Origin: Fibrobacter sp. UWR4
GTDB lineage: Bacteria; Fibrobacterota; Fibrobacteria; Fibrobacterales; Fibrobacteraceae
DNA length: 64,000 bases
Assembly (NCBI RefSeq): GCF_003149045.1
Contig: NZ_QGDU01000013.1
Span: 1-64,000, forward strand
Direction of reading: 5' to 3'
A model generated the notes under the pieces. The model was not told the origin of the DNA. It did not search any database and saw only the letters and a program-made list of their open reading frames with translations. This document shows, piece by piece, positions 8,846 through 17,964 of the stretch. The position numbers and the translations under genes were made by a program. Every line of letters begins with the position of its first letter. Positions within the stretch are counted from its first letter, which is position 1.

Positions 8846-9778
8846 CTAGCCCTTCAGCAGTTCATCAAAATAGCAGATGGTCTTTTCAAGGCCCTTGCGC
8901 AGAGGAATCGTAGGTTCCCAGCCGAGAGCGCTCTTTGCCAAGTCAATGTTCGGACGACGCATCTTCGGATCGTCCCCCGGCAGAGGCTGATAAATAATCT
9001 TGCTCTTGGAGCCGGTAAGGTCCAGAACTTCCTTGGCCAATTCCAGCATGGTGAATTCGCCGGGATTGCCGATGTTCACAGGGCCAATAATCTTGTCCTG
9101 GTTCATCATGCGTACAAAGCCTTCAATCAGGTCGTCCACATAGCAGAAGCTGCGTGTCTGGGAACCGTCACCATAGATAGTGATGTCCTGGCCCTGCAAA
9201 GCCTGCACGATAAAGTTGGAAACCACGCGGCCATCGTTGGGCAACATACGGGGACCGTAGGTATTGAAAATACGGACAATGCGGATATCCACATTGTTCT
9301 GGCGGTGGTAATCCATAAAGAGGGTTTCAGCCACGCGCTTGCCTTCATCATAACAGCTGCGGATTCCGATGGGATTCACGTTTCCCCAGTAATCCTCTGT
9401 CTGCGGGTGAATCGCAGGATCGCCATAGACTTCGCTGGTACTTGCCTGGAGAATGCGAGCCTTCACACGCTTGGCCATGCCCAGCATATTGATTGCGCCC
9501 ATGACGCTGGTCTTGATAGTCTTTACAGGATTGAACTGATAATGCACCGGGCTTGCGGGGCATGCCAAGTTAAAGATGCGGTCCACTTCCAGAAGAATCG
9601 GTTCCGTCACATCGTGACGGATCAGTTCGAAGCACTTGTTGTCACGAAGGTGTGCCACATTAGCCATACGGCCAGTGAAGTAGTTATCCAAGCAAATGAC
9701 TTCGTGACCATCATTCAGGAGACGTTCACAAAGATGACTTCCTAAAAAACCCGCACCACCAGTAACTAAACAGCGCAT
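8846..9778 (-). CDS. UDP-glucuronate decarboxylase-like sugar-nucleotide epimerase/dehydratase
   Basis: Extended short-chain dehydrogenase of 310 residues, closest in motifs to UDP-xylose synthases, which convert UDP-glucuronate to UDP-xylose. The NAD-binding loop is [10 protein letters not shown] at residues 7-16, the family stretch [11 protein letters not shown] is present, and the catalytic Tyr/Lys pair lies in [18 protein letters not shown] is also typical. ATG 9778 is chosen because GGAG sits 8 bases upstream; the TTG at 9790 overlaps that site. Its place after a GGDEF gene and near two sugar transferases suggests a role in making surface polysaccharide precursors. Confidence 0.88.
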   Translation of the reverse strand: MRCLVTGGAGFLGSHLCERLLNDGHEVICLDNYFTGRMANVAHLRDNKCFELIRHDVTEPILLEVDRIFNLACPASPVHYQFNPVKTIKTSVMGAINMLGMAKRVKARILQASTSEVYGDPAIHPQTEDYWGNVNPIGIRSCYDEGKRVAETLFMDYHRQNNVDIRIVRIFNTYGPRMLPNDGRVVSNFIVQALQGQDITIYGDGSQTRSFCYVDDLIEGFVRMMNQDKIIGPVNIGNPGEFTMLELAKEVLDLTGSKSKIIYQPLPGDDPKMRRPNIDLAKSALGWEPTIPLRKGLEKTICYFDELLKG

Positions 9779-9827
9779 ATTAAGCTCCAATTATATGAGC
9801 ATAATATAGCTTATAAAAGATTCGTTA

Positions 9828-10853
9828 TCACTTAACGATCTGGTTCTTGCCGTGCTTCTTACCCCAATAAAGCTTTTCGTCCGCCTGACGGATGTAATCC
9901 TCGTATTCCGCAATATTTTCACCAGTACAAAGACCGATTGTCACAGTAATTGCAATCCTGGTATCCTTATGGTAAATTACCTGGTCGGCCAGTTTGGCAC
10001 GGAAAGAACTTAAAATATCCAAGGCATGGGAGTTATCGATTTGCGGCAAGTAAAGCACGAATTCTTCACCACCCCAGCGGACCGCCACTGCATTGGACGG
10101 CAGACAGGATTCAATACACTTACTGACGGCAGACAGGACCCTGTCACCCGTTTCGTGTCCGTAGGTGTCGTTAATCTTCTTGAAGTCATCCACGTCCAGC
10201 ATGGCCACGGAGAAGGAACGTTCCTTTTCTTCCTTGCTACGCTTCATGATGCCTTCAAAGAAACGACGATTGTAAAGGCCTGTCAGCATGTCGTGATTGC
10301 TGGTGTAGTCCAGCTTTTCCCTAGTAGTACGAAGTTCAACCAGATAAAGATTAGACAGGTAGAAAAGGGTAAACAGAGTAATAACGAGATTGATGCTATT
10401 TACAAGAGACTTGTATTCAAGAACCGTATCCATCAACTCCGGATGGAACGAAAAATTGTAAATGGAGATCTGACTAATGGCCACCGCGCAGATAGCCCCA
10501 ATAAACTGGTACACATATTTCTTCCTATTTTCGGAGGGGAGCAGGAAGAATATGACAGCCACCATTCCGATGACAAAGTTCAAGTAACCAAAGTGACCAC
10601 CAGAAGTCAATTCACTAAGAGCTGAGAAAATGATAATTTCGAAGTAGGCGAAGGAAATCCTGAGATTTTCGCTTTTCCTCATGAACAGGATGAAAATTAC
10701 ATACAGGCAAGAACTGACGCCATTAAGAACCGCAAGAGGGAACAGCCCTATTTTCCCGAAGAAAAAGATATTGAATACATGAACACAAAGACACATCATC
10801 AGAAAGATTACGGTCCTATGTTCCGACAGATTCCTTAAAAGATTTTTCTGCAC
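9828..10853 (-). CDS. Membrane GGDEF protein (probable diguanylate cyclase)
   Basis: Makes c-di-GMP if active. It has 341 residues: about six membrane helices fill residues 15-165, followed by a GGDEF domain (about 175-341). The active-site loop is RWGGEEF, and LDVDDFKKINDTYGH gives the metal and substrate residues. The RxxD inhibitory site expected five residues before GGEEF is absent (ESCLPSNAVAVRW), so product inhibition through that site is unlikely. GTG 10853 is supported by AAGGAG eight bases upstream. The helices do not match a sensor family I can name. It lies between coaX and the UDP-xylose-synthase-like gene. Confidence 0.88.
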   Translation of the reverse strand: MQKNLLRNLSEHRTVIFLMMCLCVHVFNIFFFGKIGLFPLAVLNGVSSCLYVIFILFMRKSENLRISFAYFEIIIFSALSELTSGGHFGYLNFVIGMVAVIFFLLPSENRKKYVYQFIGAICAVAISQISIYNFSFHPELMDTVLEYKSLVNSINLVITLFTLFYLSNLYLVELRTTREKLDYTSNHDMLTGLYNRRFFEGIMKRSKEEKERSFSVAMLDVDDFKKINDTYGHETGDRVLSAVSKCIESCLPSNAVAVRWGGEEFVLYLPQIDNSHALDILSSFRAKLADQVIYHKDTRIAITVTIGLCTGENIAEYEDYIRQADEKLYWGKKHGKNQIVK

Positions 10854-10882
10854 CTATATTTCTCCTTCTTACTTGAGAAAAC

Positions 10883-11743
10883 TTATTCTTCCTCGGTGTC
10901 TCGCGATTCCTCGCTATTGATATTCGTCGCGTCCCCGTTCAGGGCCACTAGGCGAATTCCTCGCAGCGTCAGGAATGGATCATACTTGTCAATCAGAGAT
11001 GTTCTTCGAGCGATCGTTTTTCCCCATCCGCCGGTCGCATAAACCGGCATATCGTCGCAGCCAATTTCCTTCTTTATTTTTCCAATCAGGAATTCCAGCT
11101 GAGCAAGAAAACCATACAGAAGACCTGCACGAATGGCGTCATCCGTGTTGTCCGCAACAACTGCGTCGGGCCATTCGATGGTCACCGGAAGCAGTCGGGC
11201 TGCCTTCTCCGTCAAGGCGTCCAAGCTTGCGTTAATACCGGGAATAATCACGCCACCTGCAAAGGCGCCATCCTTCATGACGTCAAATGTGGTGGCGGTC
11301 CCCATATCCACAATAATCGCATTCTTGAAGCCCGCCTCGCGCATGGCGACTACGTTACACAGACGGTCAGCGCCTGCCATAGACGGATTCTGATAATTAA
11401 TCCGCAAACCCATGCAGTTCTTGGAATTCACCACCTGCACACGTTTCTTCAGCAAGGAATCCAGAGCCTTAATCCACGGACGTTCCAATGCAGGCACCAC
11501 CGTAGATAGGCCAACATGAGTAATCTCATCCGTTTTGATTTTGGAAAAGCCTAGAAGGCCACCCACCTTGTTCATCACTTCGTCAGAAGTCGTTTCCTTG
11601 CGGGTAGTGAGGCGCCAGTAATCCACCACCTTGGTACCCTTGAAGATACCAAGTACGGTGTGGGAGTTACCTACGTCCACCACGCAGATTACCGGCTCCT
11701 TGCCGCGAGTCTTGCGCACAACCTTTTTACTATCCGACTTCAA
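10883..11743 (-). CDS. coaX: Type III pantothenate kinase
   Basis: First step of coenzyme A synthesis, phosphorylating pantothenate. It has 286 residues. The ASKHA phosphate motif is DVGNSHTVLG, the pantothenate/dimer region is NPSMAGADRLCN, and the second phosphate region is IIVDMGTATTFDV. The N-terminus is about 20 basic residues longer than usual. The start is TTG 11743: no other start precedes the conserved VVDVGN strand at a sensible distance, and AAGGA lies about 9 bases upstream, inside an AGTAGGAAG-type repeat. It follows nadC on the same strand. Confidence 0.92.
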   Translation of the reverse strand: MKSDSKKVVRKTRGKEPVICVVDVGNSHTVLGIFKGTKVVDYWRLTTRKETTSDEVMNKVGGLLGFSKIKTDEITHVGLSTVVPALERPWIKALDSLLKKRVQVVNSKNCMGLRINYQNPSMAGADRLCNVVAMREAGFKNAIIVDMGTATTFDVMKDGAFAGGVIIPGINASLDALTEKAARLLPVTIEWPDAVVADNTDDAIRAGLLYGFLAQLEFLIGKIKKEIGCDDMPVYATGGWGKTIARRTSLIDKYDPFLTLRGIRLVALNGDATNINSEESRDTEEE

Positions 11744-11744
11744 C

Positions 11745-11778
11745 TGTCTACTTCCTTCTGTCTACTAACTACTCGCGC
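11745..11778. repeat. AGTAGGAAGTAGACAG-type intergenic repeat, copy 1
   Basis: On the minus strand this reads AGTAGTTAGTAGACAG, then AAGGAAGTAGACAG, directly before coaX. Related copies lie at 41064-41188 and 51837-51892. The GGA in this copy serves as the ribosome binding site of coaX. Confidence 0.7.
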
Positions 11779-11782
11779 AGCG

Positions 11783-12646
11783 TTATATCCTCATGGAAAT
11801 ATCAAGGGCCTTCACGCTGTGAGTGAGTGCGCCGACAGAAATAAAGTCAAGACCGAGAGTCGCAATTTCCTTGGCACGTTCCAGAGTCATGTTTCCGGAA
11901 CCTTCCACCAGGCACTTGTCGCCACTTTCCTTGATGATCTTCAGAGCTTCCGCCATAGTTTCGTTGCTCATGTTGTCCAGCATGATAACGTCAACGCCCT
12001 TGTTCAAAAGTGCGCGGAGCTGATCGAAGTTTTCCACTTCCATTTCTACCATAAGGTTCTGGGTATTATTCTTCTTCACCACGGCAAGAGCTTCCAGCAC
12101 GCCACCGGCGGCAGCAATATGGTTGTCCTTCACCAGCACCATATCAAAGAGACCCATTCGATGGTTAGAGCCGCCGCCAACGCGAACAGCATACTTCTGC
12201 AAGGTTCGGAAACCAGGAATGGTCTTACGAGTATCAAGAACCTTGGTCTTGCCGCCCTTCAAAGCTTCCTGGAAAGTGTGGGCCACAGTTGCCACGCCGG
12301 AGAGCTGCTGAATGAAGTTCAGCAAGGTACGTTCGCCAGTCAAGAGTTCGTGGGTAGTACCATCCAGTTCGGCAATTAGGTCACCCTTCTTCACCACGTC
12401 ACCATCCTTCTTGTGAAGGGTAACAGTTGCGTTTGCCTTCATTTCCTTGAACACCAGTTCAATAATGGGAAGGCCAGCCACAACGCCATCTTCCTTGGCG
12501 ATGAGGCGTGCGTGCTGTTTCTGGTCAGCAGGAATAGTCCACATGCTGGTCACGTCACCAGTGCGAACATCTTCAGCCAAGGCCAGACGAATCATGGTCA
12601 AAGCATCTTCTGTAGGAAATACCGGAGTAGAATTATCACCGTACAT
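11783..12646 (-). CDS. nadC: Nicotinate-nucleotide pyrophosphorylase (carboxylating)
   Basis: De novo NAD synthesis: quinolinate plus PRPP gives nicotinate mononucleotide. It has 287 residues, close to the family's usual 280-300. Clear motifs are AEDVRTGDVTS near the N-terminus, LDTRKTIPGFRTLQKYAV, GGGSNHRMGL, and the C-terminal barrel end VEGSGNMTLERA. ATG 12646 has AAGGA upstream at good distance. Lies upstream of coaX, so two cofactor genes share the strand; nadA and nadB are not in the window. Confidence 0.95.
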   Translation of the reverse strand: MYGDNSTPVFPTEDALTMIRLALAEDVRTGDVTSMWTIPADQKQHARLIAKEDGVVAGLPIIELVFKEMKANATVTLHKKDGDVVKKGDLIAELDGTTHELLTGERTLLNFIQQLSGVATVAHTFQEALKGGKTKVLDTRKTIPGFRTLQKYAVRVGGGSNHRMGLFDMVLVKDNHIAAAGGVLEALAVVKKNNTQNLMVEMEVENFDQLRALLNKGVDVIMLDNMSNETMAEALKIIKESGDKCLVEGSGNMTLERAKEIATLGLDFISVGALTHSVKALDISMRI

Positions 12647-12670
12647 AATCAAGGTCCTTATATAAACGTT

Positions 12671-12787
12671 TTGGTATGAGGTATGGGGTCGCTCATTTCA
12701 TTCGCTCTGAGGTATGAGGATACTTACAACCTCTAGGGCGAAGCCCGACCTCATGTCTCAAAGTGAGCACAGCGAACGACCTCATAG
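12671..12787. repeat. Inverted-repeat element between sugar transferase and nadC
   Basis: The ends TATGAGGT (12675-12682) and ACCTCATA (12779-12786) are inverted copies about 100 bp apart. Inside are a further GAGGTATGAGG / GACCTCATG pair and a GGTCGCT / AGCGAACGACC pair. It encodes nothing and fills most of the gap between the two genes. Its form suggests a small non-autonomous repeat. Confidence 0.55.
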
Positions 12788-14239
12788 CTACTGTGCGCCC
12801 TTTCCTGTTAAAACAACATAAACAGTACGAACGAGAATCTGGAAATCCAAAAGCAGACTCATGTTCTCGTAGTAATACATATCATACTTAAGTTTAATCT
12901 TCACGTCTTCGGTGCTAGTATCATAATGGTGGCACACCTGAGCCCAGCCCGTAAGGCCCGGCTTCATCTTCAGACGGCTAATGTAGAACGGAATCTGTTC
13001 GCGAAGTTTACCAATAAATACAGCTCGTTCCGGGCGAGGTCCCACCATGCTCATGTCACCCTTCAGCACGCACAAAATCTGGGGAAGTTCATCAATACGA
13101 GTCTTACGCAGGAACCGCCCAATGCGAGTAATGCGAGGATCGTTCTTGGTCGCCCACTGGGCACCGAACTTTTCGGCATCGGTACGCATGGTACGGAACT
13201 TGTACACATAGAAGGGCTTACCATAAAGACCAATACGTTCCTGGGAATAGAAGATAGGTCCCTTGTCGTCCAGCTTAATAGCGAGAGCCGTCAGCAGGCA
13301 AATGGGCAAGGAACAAATACCCAGGAATGTTCCGAACAAAATATCGATTACACGCTTTACGCGAACCTGCCAGGGAGGCATCGTAAAGGGCAAAAGTTCC
13401 TGCAGTTCAAAACCATAAACAAGATTTGCCTTGAACTGACCGCTAATCACCTGATAAAGTTCGGGAACCAAATAAATATGAAGAGGACATTCGCAAATCC
13501 ACACCAGGATACGCATGATTTCCTGGGGAGAGTTACTTTCGTGAGCGATAATGATACCAGAGACTTTATACTTCTTGATGAGGACAGGCAGATCGGAATA
13601 CTTGCCTAGCACAGGCGCACCTGCAAATTCCTTTTCCATCACCTGAAAACGTTCATCCACAAAGCCAATCACTCGCTGACCACGCTCCGGAGTCCGAGCC
13701 AAATCCTCGGCAATTTTGCGACCAGCTTCCGTAGCACCCAGCACCAAAATATTGTTGGCACCATATCCATGACGCAGGAGACCACGAAGACATCCATAAA
13801 TAGCCATACGGAAAACAGCCACCAGACTCAGGGAGAATCCACCATAGATAAAGATCCAGGGGAAACGGGATCCATACAGATAGCCGCTGCTCAAGGGTTC
13901 ATTGGACATCACCTTGCCAATGAATTCAGCACCGAACAGGCAAAGAATAATCAAGACAATTCCGATAACCACAGCACGAATCACTCGCAGGATCTGGTGT
14001 GTCCTGGACTGCAGGAGCCAGGAACGATAAAGACCCGCACAAGTAAACAGCACAAGCCAGGCGACATTCAAAACTAGGCCCATGTGGTAGTAATCCGCAA
14101 AGGACTTCGTAGGGTCGAACTTATCGACAATCCAACCGCTATGGAACTGAACCCAAAACGCCAAGCCAAAGCAAATGGACAACACCACGAAATCCGACAG
14201 GATAACGAGGATTCTTTCCAATGTGGTAGCTCGAATCAT
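12788..14239 (-). CDS. Polyprenyl-phosphate sugar-1-phosphate transferase (WbaP/WcaJ type)
   Basis: Likely starts exopolysaccharide or O-antigen units by moving a hexose-1-phosphate onto undecaprenyl phosphate in the inner membrane. It has 483 residues: four N-terminal membrane helices (about 10-140), a CoA-binding-like Rossmann domain (NILVLGATEAGRKIAEDL, about 160-260), one helix near 290, and the C-terminal catalytic domain. Catalytic motifs are YKFRTMRTDAEKFG, LRKTRIDELPQI, GDMSMVGPRPE and KPGLTGWAQV. The sugar cannot be read from sequence. It lies downstream of hom, past a terminator. Confidence 0.92.
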   Translation of the reverse strand: MIRATTLERILVILSDFVVLSICFGLAFWVQFHSGWIVDKFDPTKSFADYYHMGLVLNVAWLVLFTCAGLYRSWLLQSRTHQILRVIRAVVIGIVLIILCLFGAEFIGKVMSNEPLSSGYLYGSRFPWIFIYGGFSLSLVAVFRMAIYGCLRGLLRHGYGANNILVLGATEAGRKIAEDLARTPERGQRVIGFVDERFQVMEKEFAGAPVLGKYSDLPVLIKKYKVSGIIIAHESNSPQEIMRILVWICECPLHIYLVPELYQVISGQFKANLVYGFELQELLPFTMPPWQVRVKRVIDILFGTFLGICSLPICLLTALAIKLDDKGPIFYSQERIGLYGKPFYVYKFRTMRTDAEKFGAQWATKNDPRITRIGRFLRKTRIDELPQILCVLKGDMSMVGPRPERAVFIGKLREQIPFYISRLKMKPGLTGWAQVCHHYDTSTEDVKIKLKYDMYYYENMSLLLDFQILVRTVYVVLTGKGAQ

Positions 14240-14262
14240 AATGACACCAATAGGATAAATTC

Positions 14263-14290
14263 AAAAAGGGTCGGGAAAACCCCGACCCGG
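14263..14290 (-). terminator. Terminator of hom
   Basis: GGGTCGGG (14268-14275) and CCCGACCC (14281-14288) form a GC-rich hairpin. On the minus strand it is followed by TTTTTGAATTT, right after the hom stop. Confidence 0.85.
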
Positions 14291-14295
14291 ATTTT

Positions 14296-15585
14296 TTATG
14301 CCAAGAAACGAATGACCTGGCTCTTTTCCACGATTTCAGCGAGAGCGTCAATGGCATCCACAGCCTTTTGAGCCTTGCTGTCCTGGGTATTTTCGGTAAT
14401 GACAACCACGGAAACCTTACCCGGATCCTTAACGTTCTTCTGGATGATGGTTTCGATGGAGATGTTGTTGTCGGCCAGGATCTTGGTGATCTTAGCCAGC
14501 ACGCCGCATGCGTCACGGGAAGTGAAGCGCAGGTAGTAACGTGCGGAAGTTTCGGAAATGGGAACGAGCGTTGCGGAATTTTCCACGTTGAACCAACCCA
14601 TGGGCAGAGCCTTGCGGGAACCGCAGTCGGTGGAGCGAGCCAGGGAGACCAGGTCGGCTACAACGGCAGAAGCGGTGGGAAGACGGCCTGCACCAGCTCC
14701 AGTCTGGAGGGTTTCGCCCAGGTTGTCGCACTGGAGGTAGACTGCGTTGAGAACGCGATTTACGCTGGACAGCTGATGTTCCATGGGAACCAGGCACGGA
14801 TGGACACGAGCGTCCACACGGTCACCTTCACGGCGGTAAATACCCAGGAGCTTTACGCAGCAGCCAAGTTCCTTGGCGATAGCGATATCCTGGGCGGTAA
14901 TCTTGGAAATGCCGGTCACATGAATCTTTTCGAAGTCTACGCGATGACCGCTGCAAAGGGAAGCAAGAAGTGCAGTCTTGTGAGCGGAGTCGATACCTTC
15001 GATATCGAAGGTGGGATCGGCTTCAGCAAAACCGAGACGCTGGGCATCCTTAAGAACTACGTCGAAGTCCAGACCTTCTTCTGCCATACGGGACAGGATG
15101 TAGTTACAGGTACCGTTAATGATGCAGCTCAGGTTTTCAACGGTAGAACCCAGGAGACCTTCCTGAAGGCTACGGATAATAGGAATGCCACCGCCAACAG
15201 CAGCTTCGAACAACACATGCAAGCCCTTCTTAGCTGCCAGGGGGAAGATTTCATGGCCATACTTAGCCAAGAGAGCCTTGTTTGCGGTAACCACATGCTT
15301 GCCGTTTTCAAGGGCTGCAAGGATCCACTTACGGGGCATATTGTAGCCACCGGCAAGTTCCACCAGCACGTCGATATCATTGGAAGCGATCATTTCGTCG
15401 GCATTGGTAGAAGTCTTATAGCCCTTAGCCTTATAAGGAGCCACTTCTTCGTCGGACTTGGCGCAAATGCAAGCCAATTCCATTTCAACACCGAGCTTTT
15501 CCTTATATTCGGCAATCTTCTGTTCAAGAATCTGAATAACACCGCCACCGACGGTACCTGTACCAATAAGACCAATACGCAACAT
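14296..15585 (-). CDS. hom: Homoserine dehydrogenase
   Basis: Reduces aspartate semialdehyde to homoserine for threonine and methionine synthesis. It has 429 residues with three parts: an NAD(P)-binding Rossmann domain (GLIGTGTVGGGV at 4-15), the catalytic domain (NGTCNYILSRM, AEADPTFDIEGIDSAHK) and a C-terminal ACT domain (about 345-429), usually the site of threonine feedback. No aspartokinase domain is fused. GGAG lies 6 bases before ATG 15585. Confidence 0.95.
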   Translation of the reverse strand: MLRIGLIGTGTVGGGVIQILEQKIAEYKEKLGVEMELACICAKSDEEVAPYKAKGYKTSTNADEMIASNDIDVLVELAGGYNMPRKWILAALENGKHVVTANKALLAKYGHEIFPLAAKKGLHVLFEAAVGGGIPIIRSLQEGLLGSTVENLSCIINGTCNYILSRMAEEGLDFDVVLKDAQRLGFAEADPTFDIEGIDSAHKTALLASLCSGHRVDFEKIHVTGISKITAQDIAIAKELGCCVKLLGIYRREGDRVDARVHPCLVPMEHQLSSVNRVLNAVYLQCDNLGETLQTGAGAGRLPTASAVVADLVSLARSTDCGSRKALPMGWFNVENSATLVPISETSARYYLRFTSRDACGVLAKITKILADNNISIETIIQKNVKDPGKVSVVVITENTQDSKAQKAVDAIDALAEIVEKSQVIRFLA

Positions 15586-15850
15586 AGAGCGTCTCCATTT
15601 TAAAAATTTACCCTATGCAAGATAGAAAAAATCCCATTGGCTCCCCGCTGCTTTAAGTAAGATTGCCCCCTACGAAGCACCCCAAAAAAGAAACCATTTC
15701 AATTGAAAATACATTTTTTCCTTTGTTTTCTTTTGTTTTATATTTTTTGAGCAACAACTTATCAATAAAAAAAACAGTCCCCCTCTAGTTAGGCACGTTT
15801 TGAATTCTTTCCTGGCCACGTCACTGGCTTTTTATTCTAAATTTGGAATT

Positions 15851-17023
15851 ATGGAACAAGCGAGCTCTAATCCGGCTATTGACAACCTGCTCAACGAGCA
15901 GAAGCTGAAAAATATTGTCTATCCGGCCCGCCTCTTCAGGGCGAGGCTCAACGAGGAATTCTTGCGAGCCAACCGCACCCGCAAGCCCTTCCTGTTCATC
16001 AAGATTTATTCCCACCAGTACGACATCTTCGGCTGGGCAAGTAATGATGTTACCGTCAGCAAGACCTGGCGCATTAGCCTTCTTACCATGTTCTCCCACC
16101 TACGTTTTATTGACGTTCTTGGGTATTTGGACGATGGTAGCGGCATCGGCATCATTCTCCTAAACTCCGACCTTTCCAAGCTGGAAGCCATCCGCAAGGA
16201 AATTCTCCACAAGTTAAACGATGCAGGCCTGATCCAGGCTCTCCGCATCAAGCCCAAGCGTCCCATCTTCCAGGCCTACATTTATAGCGGCCTTACCGAA
16301 AAGGACGCTCTGGAACAGCAGGACAAACTGGACGAATTCAACAGCACCAACGGCAGCTTCTTCAGCCTGCAGCGTCTGAACCTGGACCATATCTGGCAGC
16401 ATCCTCACAAGATCCGTTACCGCCATGTCATCAAGCGTATCGTGGACGTGGTCTGCACCAGTACGGCAATCGTTCTTTGCTCCCCACTGCTCCTGTTCTG
16501 TGCTGCCGCAGTGAAACTCAGCGATCCTAAGGGACCTGTTATTTTCAAGCAGATCCGAGTGGGCCGTAACGGCAAACTGTTCATGATGTATAAGTTCCGC
16601 AGCATGTATGTGGATGCCGAAGAACGCAAGAAGGAGTTGATGGCCCAGAACGAAACCGGTGGTAAGACTTTCAAGATGAAGAACGACCCCCGCATCTATC
16701 CGTTCGGCCGCATTCTTCGTAAGTTCAGCCTTGATGAACTGCCCCAGTTCTTCAACATCATCAAGGGTGATATGTCCATTGTGGGTCCCCGTCCTCCTAT
16801 TCCTTCCGAAGTGGCGGAATACGAACCGTGGCACCGCATGCGCCTGTCCGTGACCCCCGGTCTTACCTGCATCTGGCAGGTTAGCGGCCGTAGCAACATT
16901 AGCTTCGAAGGCCAGATGCGTCTGGACAACGACTACATCCGTCGCGACGGCAAACTTGGGGATGACTTCAAGTTGATTCTCAAGACCTTCAAGGTCGTGT
17001 TTAAGGGCGAAGGCGCGTATTAA
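15851..17023 (+). CDS. Sugar transferase fused to a degenerate GGDEF-like domain
   Basis: 390 residues from ATG 15851. The C-terminal 200 residues are a bacterial sugar transferase: KRIVDVVCTS and one membrane helix, VIFKQIRVGRNGKLF, YKFRSMYVDAEE, FSLDELPQFFNIIKGDMS, GPRPP and TPGLTCIWQVSGRSN. It lacks the four-helix N-terminus of WbaP-like enzymes. In its place are about 175 residues with the rhythm of a GGDEF domain (RLNEEF..ANR..KPFLFIKI, LRFIDVLGYLDDGSGIGIILL), but the GGDEF loop is replaced by YLDDGSG. It is therefore not expected to make c-di-GMP; it could bind a nucleotide or a partner. TTG 15800 is an alternative start without a good ribosome binding site. Confidence 0.88.
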   Translation: MEQASSNPAIDNLLNEQKLKNIVYPARLFRARLNEEFLRANRTRKPFLFIKIYSHQYDIFGWASNDVTVSKTWRISLLTMFSHLRFIDVLGYLDDGSGIGIILLNSDLSKLEAIRKEILHKLNDAGLIQALRIKPKRPIFQAYIYSGLTEKDALEQQDKLDEFNSTNGSFFSLQRLNLDHIWQHPHKIRYRHVIKRIVDVVCTSTAIVLCSPLLLFCAAAVKLSDPKGPVIFKQIRVGRNGKLFMMYKFRSMYVDAEERKKELMAQNETGGKTFKMKNDPRIYPFGRILRKFSLDELPQFFNIIKGDMSIVGPRPPIPSEVAEYEPWHRMRLSVTPGLTCIWQVSGRSNISFEGQMRLDNDYIRRDGKLGDDFKLILKTFKVVFKGEGAY

Positions 17024-17102
17024 GTTACAAGGGGCTCCGCCCCCTGGCCCCCCAAAAAAAGGATGCGACTTCGCAAGCAGAGCCTGCTTGTCTTTCCTTT
17101 TT
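17024..17102. repeat. GC-rich intergenic palindromes after the sugar transferase
   Basis: GGGGCTCCGCCCC sits just past the stop, and GCAAGCAGAGCCTGCTTG follows. These small palindromes, without coding capacity, resemble other intergenic repeats in this window. They may help end transcription. Confidence 0.45.
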
Positions 17103-17135
17103 TGTCTAAGGGGAACTAAAGTTCCTCCTTAGACA
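17103..17135. repeat. CTAAAG-core palindrome, copy 1
   Basis: TGTCTAAGG and CCTTAGACA enclose GGAAC-TAAA-GTTCC. The layout (outer CTAAGG/CCTTAG, variable inner arms, TAAA or TTTA centre) matches three hairpins at 34127-34300. Confidence 0.65.
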
Positions 17136-17163
17136 GATATCATTCAGTTATTTGTAGACAAAA

Positions 17164-17190
17164 AGAACCCCTGGCTTAAGCCAGGGGCAC
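17164..17190. terminator. Terminator of the DUF3332 lipoprotein gene
   Basis: A perfect 20-base palindrome (CCCCTGGCTT at 17168-17177 and its mirror) is followed on the minus strand by TTCTTTTTG. It may also stop read-through from the plus side. Confidence 0.8.
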
Positions 17191-17216
17191 TTTTACAAAA
17201 TTATGCAGTAATTGGA

Positions 17217-17654
17217 TTACTTAGCAATTTCGTACTGAGCAACGAGGTTGCCTTCAACGTCGAGAGCGCGGACAACGTTTTCGTCGCGCTGGAGAGTGAT
17301 GGTAGCCTTTTCGCCAGCAGCGGTGGTCAGTTCTGCGGTCATGGAACCGTCAGCGTTCTTGACAGCTGCGATGGTGTTGCCCTGAGCGTCCTTTTCGAAG
17401 TAGGAGTCGCCAGCAGCGAGAGGATTGGAACCGGTCCAGAATTCAACAGTGTTCAGAACGAGACCGTCGATGAGGCCGAGGCAGATCGGATATACACCGA
17501 AGCACATCAGGAAGAAGTGAACGATGGAGTTCAGCCACTTGTTACCAAGGGAGCCGTTCCACTGATGCAGCTTTTCGAAGCATGCGTTCTTGCCATAGCA
17601 ACCGGTCAGAACAACCATGCCGGCGCAGAGAAGGGTAATGATACCTTTTTTCAT
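17217..17654 (-). CDS. DUF3332 family lipoprotein
   Basis: 145 residues with a lipoprotein signal whose lipobox is VLTGC (Cys 19). The next part (CYGKNACFEKLHQWNG.LGNKW, then a hydrophobic stretch ending GLIDGLVLNTVEFWTG) is the DUF3332 pattern. A small beta-rich tail follows (NADGSMTAELTTAAGEKATI). The function of the family is not known. The gene stands alone with its own terminator, opposite in direction to both neighbours. Confidence 0.85.
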   Translation of the reverse strand: MKKGIITLLCAGMVVLTGCYGKNACFEKLHQWNGSLGNKWLNSIVHFFLMCFGVYPICLGLIDGLVLNTVEFWTGSNPLAAGDSYFEKDAQGNTIAAVKNADGSMTAELTTAAGEKATITLQRDENVVRALDVEGNLVAQYEIAK

Positions 17655-17964
17655 TGTTATACTCCTTAAGGATAAGTTTATCGTTTCGTAACGACGTGAG
17701 AAATATAACTAAAATGACAGAAAAATCGAGTGAACCTACATTTTTTTTACGCCAGGAGAAAAATACGAGACGAAATGTGATTTAACTCACTTAGCAAGTC
17801 AAACCAATTCCCTTTTCCGGAACCGTTTTGAAGAATCACCGATCTTAATGCACAAAAGAACAGTTTTTATAAAAAAAACACTAAAATACCGACAAAAACG
17901 AAAAAAAACTCAATTCGCTTTTTCATTTTTTATTGTAATTTACCATTGATTATTAGGGAGTTTT
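17655..17964. other. Divergent intergenic region upstream of the solute-binding protein gene
   Basis: 310 bp, very A/T rich on the right side. AGGGAG at 17956-17961 is the ribosome binding site for the gene at 17965. GAGTTAAATCAC-like half sites occur near 17780, but I see no convincing operator, RNA or small gene. Confidence 0.45.
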
